A stretch of 64,000 nt of DNA. It comes from Symsagittifera roscoffensis. Its lineage: Eukaryota > Xenacoelomorpha > Acoela > Convolutidae. The stretch is from contig NC_087067.1 in NCBI RefSeq assembly GCF_963678635.1, positions 55,550,456 to 55,614,455 on the forward strand, in the 5' to 3' direction. How positions within the stretch are numbered: position 1 is the stretch's first letter; every line of letters starts with the position of its first letter. Below the pieces are notes generated by a model that saw nothing but the letters and a program-made list of their open reading frames with translations, made no database searches and was not told the DNA's origin. Made by a program: the position numbers and the translations under genes. Shown here piece by piece: positions 42,813-52,777 of the stretch.

Positions 42813-45800
42813 TCATCTCGCACTCTTCGCCTTGGAGGTGCCGCACCCTGAAGTACTAGATACGGCAAACTGTCTCAACAGTTCTTCTTCATCATCGGAG
42901 CTAATCACGATCTCCTCCCAAGCCTTCAGCTGTTCATAGGATCGCATCCATTCTCCTTGCTCCTGCAACTTCTTTGCCTGGTTGGGTAGTGCCTTCACCC
43001 TAGATTCCCGGTTCAAACAAAAGGAGTTGTGCAGGCTCAAGCTCACGTTCTTCGCCAGGTCCTCCTCTAGTATCGATTCCCTCGCTTTGGTATTGTCTCT
43101 AGACATTTTACCCACTCTCTTCCATCCTGTCGTGATCGCATTTCGATGGGTTAACAGGGGTCTTTTGAAAGCTTCCGGCCCAATCTCGGCCTGGAACTGT
43201 CGATACTCCTTTTGATGCTTTCTCATGTGATCTTTCGTTGTCATGTACAACCAAGACGTCAGTGTCGCCCGAAACCATGGAAAGTACCTCAAACGGCTCC
43301 ATACGTGTCTGACTTCCGTTGGTATGGCGAATACTTTGCACGCAGTCTCAAACAACTCGAGTCTCCTGCTGTAGTCTATCGCGTATATTGACTCAGCCGT
43401 TGGCGTCGTCGATTCCCGATACTTCGTTATATTCTCTTCTATCTATCTCAGAGCCAACATCGTACTCACTACTAAGAGCGTCACCTTCTGCCGGTGATCC
43501 GGTAGTCCGATCGACCGAATTTCTTCCATATCCCACACCAGGCAAAGATTCTTGTGATCTGGATACCACACCGTTTGTGCCAAACAGTGGCATGGGCATT
43601 CTCCATGGGTGATCTCAATGCTCTTGAGGTTACGCTCCCCCGAGGCTTCCCAGAGAGGTTCAAGCTCCATCATTTTCTCATGCATGGTGTCATTCTCTTC
43701 CATGTTTGGAGCACCTCCCACAGGTTTTCCGATCACGTTTTGTCTCTCGTGATCGCTTGTGTTCTCACTCTCCAACTTCAAAAGTTCTTCTCCCCAGATT
43801 TCACTCAAGTCATCTCTCAATTCTTTCGGTACTGTCCCTCTGATTTTTCTCAACAAATTGTGCGAGTGATGCGATATCCGAGCCAACCCCACGCACTTGG
43901 GCACTGAGAAGGCTTTGTCCACCAGTACTCTCTGGCTGGATGCTTCCACCATCGCCATGTGCAGTGGGTAGTGGCTTCCGCACAAGTTGGCCATCATTGA
44001 CCCTATCAGGGATTTTGCGTTCAATGGCAGGCCATAAGCTTCGCTCATGGGAAACCCCATTTTCGCCTCGAGACCAACCTTCCAGCTCCGGATGTGTTTT
44101 TGAGTCACCTGCAACACCCCAGGCCATGATTCTACGCTCAACGTCGTCACTAAATGGTGTTCAGACTCTAGTCTTTCCAGTGACTGCAGACTACACATTC
44201 TCGAGAAGAATCCAAGAGCTGTCGCTACATTCACCGTAGTTCTCGCGTAACACTCCGCAGCTATTTGCACTTCAATTTTCTCCCTTTCCGTGATGTCTTC
44301 AAACCAAGTGACCAGGTCTTCTTTTTGAAAGGACAGTATCCTGACACATGACCGTCCATCGCAGGTGTGCTCTCCGTTCCCACACGTCGAATCCAGACAG
44401 CTACCCGGCTCCATCTTCTTTGCTGACCCGAGCTTGCTCGTCTTTTCGCCTGACTCCTGCGTCTGAGGTGAGATTAGCTTGTGCAACACACTCAACTTTG
44501 CCAGATCTTCATCTTCCGTTGGTGCTAACCTCACTCGCTCGGTGGTTTCCTCGATCAGACTCGCGTGGGGATGTGGACACCAGGAGGGTCTTAATAGCTT
44601 CCATACCACTCCCAAGTTCGTGATTAACAAGCCATTTCCATCGCCCATGTTCACTTCAACTTTCTTGTTCGAACGCGGTATGCTTACCACCTCTGGTGTT
44701 TTCTCAAGAATCAGGCCCAGGCTCGGCCCCTCTTTCTCTACCGCGTCCATTTCCATTATTTTTTCTGTCCAAAACTTCAGTAGCTCCGCCACCTCGTGGT
44801 TCCTGTGAGCGCCTCCAGTTTCTGAGTCTAAGAAGGGATTGTAGGCTATTCCCATCACTCCCGACACGTATTGGTATTCCCCCTTCTCGTTGAGTCTCGA
44901 GTACTGCTCTGACGAGGCCAGGTTACGGTGAACATCATGCTCTTCTTCGAACTTCTTATTATAAAACCTCCGTACCTCGTCTAGCTTTCTGTGGTTCTCT
45001 AGGGATAGTCTGGAACCATCCTCCTTTTCTATCCCTGTACTCTGATACACGTTCAAGATGATCGTTGAAACTCTTTTTTCCATGGTTTTACCTCCCCTTG
45101 CTCTCTGGTGGCATGCCAAGATGGTACTATCAGACATCATTGACATTATCCATCTCAAGAAACATGTGGCATCCTTCCTCCTAGCCAGGCTCAAGCCTGA
45201 ATTGTCCCTGGCCACGTGTTGTATCAATGCTTGATACACATCTAGCTTCTTGCTTCCCAACTTCAGCCTGTCATACGAGGTCAATGTCTCCAACTCTATT
45301 CCCACCAGACTCCAGGTGAACATTAATTGTCCTGCAGTTCTAACGAAGGGATTCGCCATTAATGGCGGTGCTGATGAGGGTGTCCTCATCGCCTCTTCAA
45401 AATGCTCCTTCAACAAGTTCTGCCAGGACCTCTTCAGCTGATTCGCCATTTCTATTTTAATAACCTCGGCCTTTTGCTGGGTGGCCCAATTGCGTCGCTT
45501 GCGAGCTACTCCACTGTCCAACTTCTTCAAGCAGTCCTCCATTTCCTTCAATGTCTCGAGGGCCACCCACCACGTCCGGGAGGTGTTCCTCGTCTTGTTC
45601 CTCTCCAATGGATCACTCGTCACTTGCTTGCCCGTGGCCTGGTGTGCCTTCGAGATCCATTCTTTGCCGACATCCACTTCCCATGTCTGTCCGTTCGTTG
45701 AACCTCTCTTTACGTTTATCTTCTGAGGCTTGAAGTCTTCCTCCGATGTCGAACTGGTGGAAGCCTCTATTTCCCTCTCTACCTCGAGTGGTCTTCTGAG

Positions 45801-46379
45801 CTCCGAGCTGCGCTTGTATGCCGCCGTCTTGCATCGAGCCAAAACCATGGGCGCCGTCTCTCTCAAGTTTCCTTCCGAAACAGCATCCACTGAAGGACTA
45901 CCCAATCCCTCCACTTCTCTCTTCCTCTTGCGAGTCTTCACATCTCTGCTTGAGGATGTTGTGGCTATCATCACTGATTCGACCTCTCTGTCTACCTCCA
46001 ATCCTTCCAACTCCTGCCTCCCCCCTGCTCGAGCCTTATGGATATTAGTACTTTTAATCATATTACTAGTCCCAACCTTATCCCTGTTTATATCATCAAC
46101 TATTTTATCTACATTTTTTTGTTTCAGAGTAGAGCTGTCCTCACATTTTTCTTCTCTAGTCTTCGATCGTGAATTCCTCAGCTCTACCAGCTTGTTCAGC
46201 AGCTCTCTTCTCGCCTTCTCATCCAGGCCCGTTCCTATCAGAAGCGGTTCTCCAAACCTTACGACTGTGTCCCACAGTTCCTTCTTGAATTTGTCCAGCG
46301 TCGTCTCGCTGCCCACTTCTTGATTGAATTCTTTTAAGAACTCCTGCCAAGCATCGTCCTTCAGAGACCCCCTTTTCAC
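42813..46379 (-). pseudogene. ORF3 of element C, unknown large protein (5'-truncated copy)
   Basis: 978 codons (46379-43443), then in the same frame 180 more (43355-42813) after a TAG that is TGG (Trp) in the second copy. No ATG at the start; the second copy extends at least 370 codons further upstream, so this copy has lost its front. The protein is hydrophilic, mostly helical-looking, with a Lys/Glu/Ser-rich first part, a Cys-rich patch (CLDSTCGNGEHTCDGRSC), a second Cys/His patch (GECPCHCLAQ) and an acidic end (SSDDEEEL). I see no signal peptide and no convincing transmembrane span, so a classical Env is unlikely. Function unknown. Confidence 0.7.
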
Positions 46380-46603
46380 CAGTATGGTTAAAACATTATC
46401 ATTCTCATTTCACTAAAAACAATTCAACTGGAATTTCCTTAAAAGCATGCAGATTCATTGTATGTTTTAGCACCGTTAATTCTTTTTCAAGCACCGTTAA
46501 GTCATGCCAATCGCGTCTTAAGATCCCTTTACCTGTGCCGCACTCCAGTACCTCACTCAAGACTCCTTCCTCACGCCCAACTCGAGACCCCCGTGTCCCC
46601 AAC
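46380..46603. other. Junction between integrase-macro ORF and truncated ORF3
   Basis: About 220 bp with no counterpart in the visible part of the second copy. A 65-codon minus frame begins here without ATG. Likely the scar of a deletion that removed the ORF3 front. Confidence 0.45.
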
Positions 46604-49327
46604 TTAGGCGATGCTCAAGTAGTATTTCTTGTGCAGATACACCATTACTTCAGTTTCCGCGAAGACTACGTGTAGGATAGCGTACAATTCCCTTGAGCTC
46701 AGTTTGCCCCTGTTTGAGTCATACACCGGCACCGTCATACACCGGCAGTTTGCCCCTGTTATTCCTCTTTCAATCATGAAGTCTCGTAGTCCTTTTAGTG
46801 CCAATATCACGTGTTCGGAATTGATTGTGTTCCTGTCATTGACCCTCGTCACTAGGAAGCACAGATATTTGCCCGGGACTTGTGCTACTGATGGTGGAAG
46901 CGCTGCCATCCCTCCCACTCCTGGTCTCTGTCTGAATAGAAACTCCACGTTCTGGTACTCTCTTTTGAAGTCAGCTTCCAATCTTGATTTGAAACTCATG
47001 TCCGCCGTGATGCAGATCGCACTAGTCCTGTTTGACAGGATGAAGTCGCTATCCGTTATCATGATGTTTTCCGAGTACTCATTGGGTATTTCAAATTTCG
47101 TTTTGAAATTCCGACCTATGATAGGCTCTGGCTCTTCTTCTTCCAGTTCCAATTCGCTTATTTCTCTCACTTCCTTGAGCTTCTTTATCATCAAATTTTC
47201 GGTGTGGGTAAGTCCTACCCCCACTCCCCGGACAAAAATATTTATCGACGTCCCCGTCGATGTTGTCGGGTCTGAATTGTCCTGAGGAATGTCCAGTGGC
47301 CTGTCTGTTGGCGTCCATCCGAAAAGAAGGTCCTCTGTCTTCATGTAATTTGCCGCTGATACATCGACTTGTTGAATGCTGTGTCCTTCGCGGCTCTCGT
47401 CTTTGACGTCGCGCATCCACTCTAGTATCCTCAAGTTCGTATTCTCCCTCCTCTCTATCTCACTCTGTTCGAGATCCGTCTCCAGTTCTGGCGTCGAGTA
47501 GTCTTCCTGCGGATAGTGTCCACCATCGTCAATGACCTGCCATTCCTCTTCGGCTTCCAGTTCGCCTGCACTCGGTAGTTCCTCTCCCAATTCGTCTGGC
47601 TGTATCTTATCGATCAAGAAGTCATCCCCGTACCTGTTGTACCTCATGCCGGTGCGTTTACGATTGCCAGTCCTGGTTTCCGGTGGTATTGGTTGATCTG
47701 GCTCCATCCACTTCGGCACCTCATCTTGCTCCGGGTCGTTCCAGTCTTCTTCTATAAATGATCCTGCTTCAGACTCCACTCCTATCTTTTCATTGTCGTC
47801 CAAACTCAAGTTCTCATTACCATCATTTTTCTCTCTGGTGCCTTTTTCATTCACTTCACACGCTGGCTCTACCACCAGGTACTCAAGACCCTCCATGTCC
47901 TTCGGTATGCACCAATCCTCTGGGGACGGGACGTGAGGCTTCAGATTTTCATAATGTGCCGCTCGCCCAGTACTCAAGCGATAGAACCGTCCTTGTTGAT
48001 GAACCTCCGTTATCATGAATGGTCCCCTCCACTTCTTGAGTAATTTCTTTGTACCCTTGGGCAGTATGACATTTTGGAAGACCCACACGTATTGGCCCTT
48101 TTCATATGGCTTTGCTCGTGATATTTTTTCGTCATATTTTCGGCGTTGCCTCATTTGCGCTTGCGCCGTGTTTTTCCTGCATAGCTCGTTCAACTCCTGT
48201 TGTCTTTTGATCGCTTCTTTCACGTATGCCTGAGGCGACGTCCTTTTCCCTTCGTATTCCGGGTAAAAGAATGTCAGAGGCATTGCTCTCTCCCTGCCCG
48301 TCAACATCATGAAGGGACTGATGCCCGTCGTTGAGTGCTGTGTACTGTTGTAGGCTCCTACTACCTGTGGCAGGTATTTGTCCCAGTCCGTCATGTATCT
48401 TGAGCAGTACACCCTTAACATGTTGACCAGTGTCCTGTTCTGTCTCTCTACCAACCCATTGGTCTGTGGATGATAGGTCGTCGAGTGTGCCTGAGCAATG
48501 TGCGATCTCTTCATTAATTCTTTTGTCAAGTCCCCCACAAAAGCTTTGCCGTTGTCCGACCGGAAAGTCATTGGACAACCATACCGCGATATCCAATGCG
48601 TTATCAAATGATCACATGTCTCCTCGGCCGAGGCTGTTTGGCACGGGACCGCTTCCGCCAACTTTGTGAAGTGATCTATTATAACCAGTATCTGGTTATG
48701 TCCCGACTCCGTCATGCAGATTTTTTGATGGTCTATCTGCACCACTTCATTGAACTCTGAGCTCTCAACGGACTTGAGGGGAAACTTCATCTTCCTTGGG
48801 TCTTTTACCTGGAGACATGCCAGGCAGGCATTCACCCATCTCTCGCAAGCTTTTCTCATTCCTGGCCAATCAAACCTGTGAAGTATCCTTTGTTGTACTT
48901 TGTCTATCCCCTGGTGGCCCATCTGGTCGTGTGATCTGAAAAGCACCTCCGTCTGGTACAATTGTGGTAGTATGATGAGGTTGTGTTTGTGTAATATCTT
49001 TTCCTCATCTCTCCTCTTGCACGCTACCACCCCATCAGCTGTGTGATAAAGTAAGTCTTTCTTTTCTTTGTAGAACTGGCTCAAGATCTTGTAGCTGTCT
49101 TCCTCAAGTTCCCCCTTCTCCTTGACCCCCGACTGGATCCATTTGGAGAGGTTACTTGTCATTTTGTCATTCTTCTGGGTTCTTATTAGGTCTGACAGCC
49201 TATATCTCGCCTTGACATGCTCCTTTAGCGCCATGATCTGTCCATTCATCTCACCAGGGCTGTGGATGTCATCACTCAGTTTCACGCATATCATCCTTTT
49301 CACGATTTTCATATCATCTTCTGGCAC
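46604..49327 (-). CDS. pol (integrase): Integrase with C-terminal macro domain, element C
   Basis: 907 codons. Residues ~130-180: zinc domain (HDQMGHQGI...CERWVNACLACLQ). Core: VQIDHQKI, TFRSDNGKAF and NGLVERQNRTL supply Asp, Asp, Glu. Then a basic region and GPF motif (KKWRGPFMITEVH) typical of Ty3 integrase C-termini. An acidic linker of ~250 residues follows. Residues ~751-907 align in order with the macro fold of the OARD1/ALC1 type: ITADMSF..LEADFKREY, KYLCFLVTRV, ALKGLRDFMIERGI, a SNRGKLSSRELYAILHVVF stretch and a final EVMVYL strand. Starts right after an in-frame UAA (49363-49361) that follows RNase H. Confidence 0.88.
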   Translation of the reverse strand: MPEDDMKIVKRMICVKLSDDIHSPGEMNGQIMALKEHVKARYRLSDLIRTQKNDKMTSNLSKWIQSGVKEKGELEEDSYKILSQFYKEKKDLLYHTADGVVACKRRDEEKILHKHNLIILPQLYQTEVLFRSHDQMGHQGIDKVQQRILHRFDWPGMRKACERWVNACLACLQVKDPRKMKFPLKSVESSEFNEVVQIDHQKICMTESGHNQILVIIDHFTKLAEAVPCQTASAEETCDHLITHWISRYGCPMTFRSDNGKAFVGDLTKELMKRSHIAQAHSTTYHPQTNGLVERQNRTLVNMLRVYCSRYMTDWDKYLPQVVGAYNSTQHSTTGISPFMMLTGRERAMPLTFFYPEYEGKRTSPQAYVKEAIKRQQELNELCRKNTAQAQMRQRRKYDEKISRAKPYEKGQYVWVFQNVILPKGTKKLLKKWRGPFMITEVHQQGRFYRLSTGRAAHYENLKPHVPSPEDWCIPKDMEGLEYLVVEPACEVNEKGTREKNDGNENLSLDDNEKIGVESEAGSFIEEDWNDPEQDEVPKWMEPDQPIPPETRTGNRKRTGMRYNRYGDDFLIDKIQPDELGEELPSAGELEAEEEWQVIDDGGHYPQEDYSTPELETDLEQSEIERRENTNLRILEWMRDVKDESREGHSIQQVDVSAANYMKTEDLLFGWTPTDRPLDIPQDNSDPTTSTGTSINIFVRGVGVGLTHTENLMIKKLKEVREISELELEEEEPEPIIGRNFKTKFEIPNEYSENIMITDSDFILSNRTSAICITADMSFKSRLEADFKREYQNVEFLFRQRPGVGGMAALPPSVAQVPGKYLCFLVTRVNDRNTINSEHVILALKGLRDFMIERGITGANCRCMTVPVYDSNRGKLSSRELYAILHVVFAETEVMVYLHKKYYLSIA
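46607..47077 (-). other. Predicted macro (ADP-ribose-type) domain in element C Pol
   Basis: Domain-level annotation of the last 157 residues. Family macro domains bind or hydrolyse ADP-ribose. Here the usual Gly-rich loop after the Asp (MGAGIA-type) is replaced by MSFKSRLE, and the second Gly-rich loop (GCGLD-type) by VYDSNRGKL, so ADP-ribose binding may be altered or lost. The hydrophobic pattern and the end strand are retained. Confidence 0.65.
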
Positions 49328-49360
49328 CAGATTCGTTCTGATGTTTGAGTTGCATGATAG

Positions 49361-51646
49361 TTACCTGAATGGTTTCCTTGCAACCGCAATTTTCTCAAGT
49401 TCCTCACCACCTCGCATCTCCTGTATGTCCATGTTGTATGTTCCTGAAGATGGATCCGTCTGTAACTCCCTGTCGTGGTGCCTTGTCTTCTCTTCCGCCA
49501 ATATCATGCACAGACTGTCTTGGTTTTCGCTGCTCTCATCCGAGTCTTCATCCCATCCTTCACGCTCCCCGGACAATTTTCCTTCTCCGGTTCCTTCTTC
49601 CGTGAACCTGGAACACTCCCCGGACTCTTGACCTAGTCCTAGGTGTTCAGTATCTTCTTTGAACGTCACTTTCTTTTTCCTAACCTTGGTCTGCTCCAGA
49701 ATGTTTTCGGGGATTTTGTCAACTAGTGACCGCACGACATCTTTGCTGTCAGTGACGCTTCCTCTTGATGAGTCAGTATCGTTCACTGTCTCTTTTCTCC
49801 GAAGTATAGTGACTTCCTGTTCCTCTTGACCCTTCTCTTGGATCACGGGCTTATCATCTGATAGTTTCTCGAGCAACCTCATTAAGTCATCATCTATCTG
49901 TGCAGTTCCTGCTTCCACCTGGTTAAGATCATAGCCTTTTGCCTTGAGCGTCTCCTTCACGATCTTCGACTTGAGTATTATCTCAATCGGAATCCTCTTG
50001 CTCTTCTTCAAGATGGTCTTCTCTGGAGGCTCTTTAGGCAATTCAGGATGATCTTCTATCGGTTTGCCTGACTTGTCCAGCCATCTCGTGAGTGGAAGAC
50101 TGTCGTAAGTTTCCTTGTCCATGAAGGAGAAGCCATCTTTGATTTCAGGTCTGTCTGCTTCTCTTTGCTCTTGTCTCTCATAGAACTCCGTCTTCTTACT
50201 CAAGCTGTCGGCATTCTGATGTTTATCTCGCGTTCTATGCTCAATTATCATGTTGTATCCGTCCAGGCGAACTATCCACCTCCCTATGTAACTTTGGTCC
50301 ATTGAGTACGTTTTCAGCCAGCTCAGTGCTCGGTTGTCGACTCGCAACTTGAATGGCTCACTGCCCAGGTATGCCCTGTATTTCTCGACAAAGGTAACCA
50401 CTGCGAACATCTCTGCTTTCGGTGCTCCGTACTTCATTTCCGTGTCGCTCAGGACTTTGCTCCCGTACGCTATTGGTCTCAAGACTGTCTTCCCATTCCA
50501 TTCTTGTTCTTGGTGGAGAATCCCAGAAATCGCGACTACCGACGCATCCGTGTCCAGCACGTACATCCCCTTCTCAGTCGGCATACCCAGTACTGGTGCC
50601 TCACATAGCTCTTTCTTTATTCTCTGGAATGACTCTTCTGCTGCGTTGTTCCACGTGAACTTCTTGCCCTTGTGTCTCATTAATTGTTGCATCGGGTATA
50701 CCTTGTCTGCATAGCCTTTGATGAACTCTCTATAATAGTTAGCGAAACCCAGGAAGCTCATCAACTGGTGCTCTGTCTTCGGTGATTTCCAGGTCAGGAC
50801 TGCTTCCACGGCGTCCGTATCAGGTCTGATGCCGTGCTTGTCTACCATCCTGCCCAAGTATTTTATTGAGTCCTTAAGTATCTCGCACTTTGATGGTTTA
50901 CACTTTAGCCCCGACATCTTCATGCATGCAAACACTTCGTCAAGTCTCTCAATGTGGTCCTCCAGTGTTGGCGTGGCTATTACCACGTCATCCACGTAGC
51001 ACATTACTAGGTTGCCATACTTCTTCGTCACGCCTATCAGCGCGTGTGCCATCAACCGCTGAAACGTGGCTGTGGCATTGCAAAGTCCAAACGGCATCCG
51101 TTTCCATTGAAACAGACCCAAATCGCAGGCGAACCCTGTCTTGTCCCTGTCCTGCTTCCTTAGTGGTACCTGCCAAAAGGCCGAGCCTAAATCAAGAGTC
51201 GTAAAAATTTTTGCATCACCTAACTTCGAGAGGCTCTCATCAATTCTAGGTATGGGATAGGCATCCTTCACCGTGACGGAGTCCAGGTATCGAAAGTCAC
51301 AACAAAACCTCAACTGGTCGCCTTTCTTTTTGGCCATCACTACTCCACACGCCCACGGTGACTTGGATGGTTCTATCATGTCATACTCTAGTAACGTCTC
51401 GATTTCTTTTCTACACGCGTCCGATTTGTGTGGGGTCATGCGCCTCGCCCCCTCCCTGTGTGGTACCGCATTTTCCTCAAGTTCTATTTCATGCTCAACA
51501 AAATTACAACACCCGATATCCGCCTTATGCCTCGGAAAAACTTCCTCGTTCCGCTCTAATACGTCCTTGATGGCTTCGAGCTGTTCATCTTTCAGTTTGC
51601 CCCTCAAATGTTCAATCTCCGGCAGAACCGGTTTATCAGTTTGCAT
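49361..51646 (-). CDS. pol (RT-RNase H): Reverse transcriptase-RNase H of element C
   Basis: 761 codons. RT: an MIEPSKSPWACGVVMAKKK block, FTTLDLGSAFWQVPLRK (first Asp), QWKRMPFGLCNATATFQRLM and VMCYVDDVVIATPT (YVDD). RNase H: YVLDTDASVVAISGILHQ, KAEMFAVVTFVEKYRAYL, FKLRVDNRALSWL, and QNADSLSKK. After RNase H come ~250 residues rich in Lys/Glu, disordered. The frame is continuous with protease upstream and integrase downstream except for single stops (UGA 51718-51716, UAA 49363-49361). Confidence 0.95.
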   Translation of the reverse strand: MQTDKPVLPEIEHLRGKLKDEQLEAIKDVLERNEEVFPRHKADIGCCNFVEHEIELEENAVPHREGARRMTPHKSDACRKEIETLLEYDMIEPSKSPWACGVVMAKKKGDQLRFCCDFRYLDSVTVKDAYPIPRIDESLSKLGDAKIFTTLDLGSAFWQVPLRKQDRDKTGFACDLGLFQWKRMPFGLCNATATFQRLMAHALIGVTKKYGNLVMCYVDDVVIATPTLEDHIERLDEVFACMKMSGLKCKPSKCEILKDSIKYLGRMVDKHGIRPDTDAVEAVLTWKSPKTEHQLMSFLGFANYYREFIKGYADKVYPMQQLMRHKGKKFTWNNAAEESFQRIKKELCEAPVLGMPTEKGMYVLDTDASVVAISGILHQEQEWNGKTVLRPIAYGSKVLSDTEMKYGAPKAEMFAVVTFVEKYRAYLGSEPFKLRVDNRALSWLKTYSMDQSYIGRWIVRLDGYNMIIEHRTRDKHQNADSLSKKTEFYERQEQREADRPEIKDGFSFMDKETYDSLPLTRWLDKSGKPIEDHPELPKEPPEKTILKKSKRIPIEIILKSKIVKETLKAKGYDLNQVEAGTAQIDDDLMRLLEKLSDDKPVIQEKGQEEQEVTILRRKETVNDTDSSRGSVTDSKDVVRSLVDKIPENILEQTKVRKKKVTFKEDTEHLGLGQESGECSRFTEEGTGEGKLSGEREGWDEDSDESSENQDSLCMILAEEKTRHHDRELQTDPSSGTYNMDIQEMRGGEELEKIAVARKPFR

Positions 51647-51715
51647 TTCATCTAGTGTGGGTCGCTCTGGAAAGTTCGAACAGCTCGACAGCCCATCGTC
51701 CGTTTCTGACTTAAG

Positions 51716-52762
51716 TCATTTAATAAGACCTGAAGAATCTTTTATTTTCTGCAATCGTCTCAAGATACAAATTTTGTCCCTGTGATTGGTACAATCAACA
51801 ACTTCATTTTGTTTTGAGTTCTCAATCGTTTCATATCGAGTTTTAACCGGTAAAGCATATCCCAGTTTCCTCCCTCTCTGTATCGTGATCGGTATATCAA
51901 GGGTATTCAACAAGACACTGACGCAGAGGCCGCTCTTCGTTATCGAGAATGATCTTCCTAAAACAGCAGCACTTTGACTATTAGGATTCGGAACTATACA
52001 CACTTGCTTGTTGTCACTTAGTTCATTGTAATTTTTCATCCTCAAGCTTACGATTGCCGCTTCATTAGCTTTTAGCCTCAACCTCCTACTCAAGAATACC
52101 GGTGCTTTGTTTTCATTTGCCATTATTAAATTTACCGGTTTGATTGCGTACCTCCTATCCGGGTTCCGTATCCTGAACATTGCGTTATTTAGATCAATCG
52201 TTACGTCGAAATTCCTGATGAAGTCTCTGCCCAAAATGAATTGGTCAGATTCATCTAGGTTTTCTACCACGATAAGGCTCATCCACAGGTTACGTTCCCC
52301 CAAATTGAGGGCTATTATCGGCGTCCTGCCCAGCACCCGAAGGGCTCCTTTGTTTGCAGCTGACAGCCTTATTCTCGAGTCTATCAAGTCACTTTTGTCA
52401 AAGCCCATCCTTTCCCAAGTTTCGATTGGTATGACGCTCAAGACTGCTCCCGTATCAAGTAACCCACGCAACTGAGTCTTTTTGCCACTTATGTCTAGCA
52501 CGTGCCCTGTCACATCTGCCTCTGTCCCGATGTGCATTGCATCTTCTTCAAGCATGGCGCAGTGTCCAATCGATCTCACTTTCAACTCTTCTTTCCCTAC
52601 GTAGATTTGCCCAATTAGGTCTTCGTCACATGTTATCATTGTCTTGGTATAGATGTTGATCCCATCTATATTTAGCATCACCTCGTGTGGACCATAAGCT
52701 TCAGTATACCTGTTATCAACACGTACTGACTTGCTGCCCCCTCTTGTGAGTAGTGCTCTCAA
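51716..52762 (-). CDS. pol (protease): Retropepsin-type protease of element C
   Basis: 348 codons. Active site LRGLLDTGAVLSVIP (DTG) about a third of the way in; a second protease-like hydrophobic block follows (DQFILGRDFIRNFDVTI). The final ~140 residues lead toward RT. Separated from Gag by UAA 52780-52778 and from RT by UGA 51718-51716, all in one frame. Confidence 0.85.
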   Translation of the reverse strand: MRALLTRGGSKSVRVDNRYTEAYGPHEVMLNIDGINIYTKTMITCDEDLIGQIYVGKEELKVRSIGHCAMLEEDAMHIGTEADVTGHVLDISGKKTQLRGLLDTGAVLSVIPIETWERMGFDKSDLIDSRIRLSAANKGALRVLGRTPIIALNLGERNLWMSLIVVENLDESDQFILGRDFIRNFDVTIDLNNAMFRIRNPDRRYAIKPVNLIMANENKAPVFLSRRLRLKANEAAIVSLRMKNYNELSDNKQVCIVPNPNSQSAAVLGRSFSITKSGLCVSVLLNTLDIPITIQRGRKLGYALPVKTRYETIENSKQNEVVDCTNHRDKICILRRLQKIKDSSGLIK

Positions 52763-52777
52763 CGCTCTAGAAGTCGT

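Noticed and set aside
45730-46323. Plus-strand Ser/Leu-rich ORF of 197 codons (also 62141-62722)
   Set aside because: Antisense shadow of ORF3; its composition mirrors the Lys/Glu/Ser-rich sense protein, and it recurs in the second copy only because the DNA does.
42813-46379. ORF3 as a conventional retroviral Env
   Set aside because: No signal peptide, no transmembrane segment and no furin-like site are visible in either copy, although the true N-terminus of the protein is outside the window.
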